Assembly: GCF_032452875.1 (NCBI RefSeq)
Contig: NW_026894317.1
Span: 62,001-126,000 of the forward strand
Length of the DNA: 64,000 nt
Source of the DNA: Bos javanicus
Taxonomy: Eukaryota; Chordata; Mammalia; Artiodactyla; Bovidae
Direction: 5' to 3'
Numbering within the stretch: the first letter of the stretch is position 1; each line of letters begins with the position of its first letter. The notes beneath the pieces were generated by a model. It was not told where the DNA came from, did not search any database, and saw nothing but the letters and a program-made list of their open reading frames with translations. Shown piece after piece: positions 62,974-64,000 of this stretch. The position numbers and the translations under genes are program-made.

Positions 62974-64000
62974 CAAACGCCTCAGGAGGCTTGACTCCCT
63001 TGAGTCCACCCAGTGAGCTCCAAGAGATACCCGTCGCGACTCGAGAGCAGAGCGGGGTTCTTTGCTTCCACTCGAGATGAATGCCTGTCTCCCCGGGTGC
63101 GTCTGGAATGCAACCCCGAGATCCCTGTCGCCCCTGGAGAGGAACATTGGCTTCTGGACACAAGCCTAGATGAGGTCTATTGGCCCTGCAGTCACTCGAG
63201 AGCAATCCCCAGCTTTCCTTCGCAACTCGAATGGAAGATTGGACTTGCCTGGGCCAACACAAGAGGCAGCCTGAATTCCCCGTCGTAACTCGAGAATCCC
63301 GCCGTAACTCGAGAAAAACCACGTGGCTCCCCCGTCATCGCAAGATGAAGCCCTTTCCCGCTACAGCGTCTCAGGAGAAGTCCCACGTTAGGAATTGGAG
63401 GTCGAAAGGGCACTTGGCACCCTTGATGCGACCCACAAAGTTCCCCGAAATCCCGGTCTCCCTCGAGAGGAACACTGAGGTTTTCCGGCACCCCTTCCTC
63501 TGAGCCCTTTCTCCCCTCCTGATCTGGACAGGAGGGTCGACTCCCCTGCTTTGTCTGGAAGGGGTTCCCGACCTTCCGGTCGCACCTCAGGATGAGGCCG
63601 GTCTCACGAAGACATTCCAGACGTGGCCTCGTGGGTGGTTCCACATTCCGTAGGACCCCGATTTCCCGGTCCCCTCTTGATAAGAACCCGATGCCCGGAC
63701 ACCTCTCCGAACTCCACCCTGTGAATGAAGTCAACACGAAGGGGCAGTTTTTCCCGTGCATCGTTCGGAAAAACCCCAGGTTCCAAATACAGCTCGACAA
63801 GTGGCCTCTCTCCCCGGGGACATCTCGAGAGGCAAGCGGAGTTCCATGCCTCAACCCAAGACGAGGCCTGACTCTCCTGTCCCCAGTCTGCAGGGACCCT
63901 GCGATCGGAGTCTGAAATCAGAGGTACCCTGCGGTTCCTGCCTCAACTGGAGATGAGGCCCTCTTCCAATGCACCAAACCCAGTGGAGTCCCGAGAGGCC
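62974..64000 (+). repeat. Satellite unit 46, partial (1,027 bp)
   Basis: The unit is cut by the window end before tract B. Tract A is T5C3 (63748-63755) with A5. The array evidently continues beyond the window on this side, and presumably on the left because the first base falls at an arbitrary phase. Confidence 0.9.

Larger units (their letters stand above)
1..64000 (+). repeat. Satellite DNA array, ~1.4-kb unit, bovine satellite I (1.715) type
   Basis: The same ~1,399-bp sequence repeats head to tail from the first to the last base: 45 complete units plus 1,027 bp of a 46th. Full-unit lengths run from 1,397 to 1,402 bp. Each unit has one GAATTC (first at 300-305, second at 1701-1706) and many CTCGAG motifs, so EcoRI would release ~1.4-kb fragments. 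This matches the known bovine 1.715 satellite, a ~1.4-kb EcoRI unit built from ~31-bp subrepeats and located in centromeric heterochromatin. Such DNA is normally constitutive heterochromatin with no protein product. The family assignment rests on unit size, landmarks and subrepeat structure recalled from the literature; a relative in another bovine species (bison, yak, buffalo) is possible. No unique sequence or interspersed element breaks the array. Confidence 0.95.

Noticed and set aside
1..64000. Interspersed elements (SINE, LINE, endogenous retrovirus) within the array
   Set aside because: Unit lengths are fully explained by small tract indels, leaving no room for an insertion anywhere in the window.
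1..64000. A fixed higher-order repeat covering the whole array
   Set aside because: Ordering units by their diagnostic variants gave no constant multi-unit period; only the local six-unit recurrence in units 35-42 was visible.
1..64000. Bacterial features (operons, ribosome binding sites, terminators)
   Set aside because: The sequence is a vertebrate-type satellite; aggagg-like strings such as that near 10-17 are part of the repeat and precede no credible gene.

Overview
The whole window is one uninterrupted, head-to-tail satellite DNA array. A unit of about 1,399 bp (observed range 1,397 to 1,402 bp) is present in 45 complete copies, followed by a 46th copy cut by the window edge at 64,000. 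Every copy has the same orientation. I found no unique sequence, no credible gene, no RNA gene and no interspersed mobile element.

The unit length, the single EcoRI site per unit, the many XhoI/TaqI motifs (CTCGAG/TCGA), the CpG-rich composition and a visible 31-bp internal register all match what I know of the bovine 1.715 g/ml satellite (bovine satellite I). The source is therefore most likely the pericentromeric or centromeric heterochromatin of a cattle-type bovid (Bos or a close relative). This identification is from memory of the family and not from a database search.

Layout: with the first base as phase 1, unit starts fall at 1, 1402, 2801, 4201 and so on to 62974. Differences between units are few and recur at the same sites. 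Length variation comes almost entirely from three sites: tract A (unit offset about 775), a poly-A run about 20 bp after it, and tract B, a C-run at offset about 1,209. A CTCGAG-disrupting T insertion near offset 67 occurs in two units. Units 1-3 carry a private substitution. Units 12-18 are rich in a TGACTCCCC-type tract A. A patch at 19891-21066 in units 15/16 is far more divergent than anything else. From about 25.2 kb onward the array is highly homogenised, with twelve units indistinguishable at all sites checked.

There are no genes working together here. The apparent reading frames on both strands are by-products of a GC-rich repeat and recur identically in every unit. Interest lies in the array's evolution: unequal exchange, gene conversion, local variant islands, and possible assembly effects in homopolymer runs. 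I did not find an undescribed functional system in this window.
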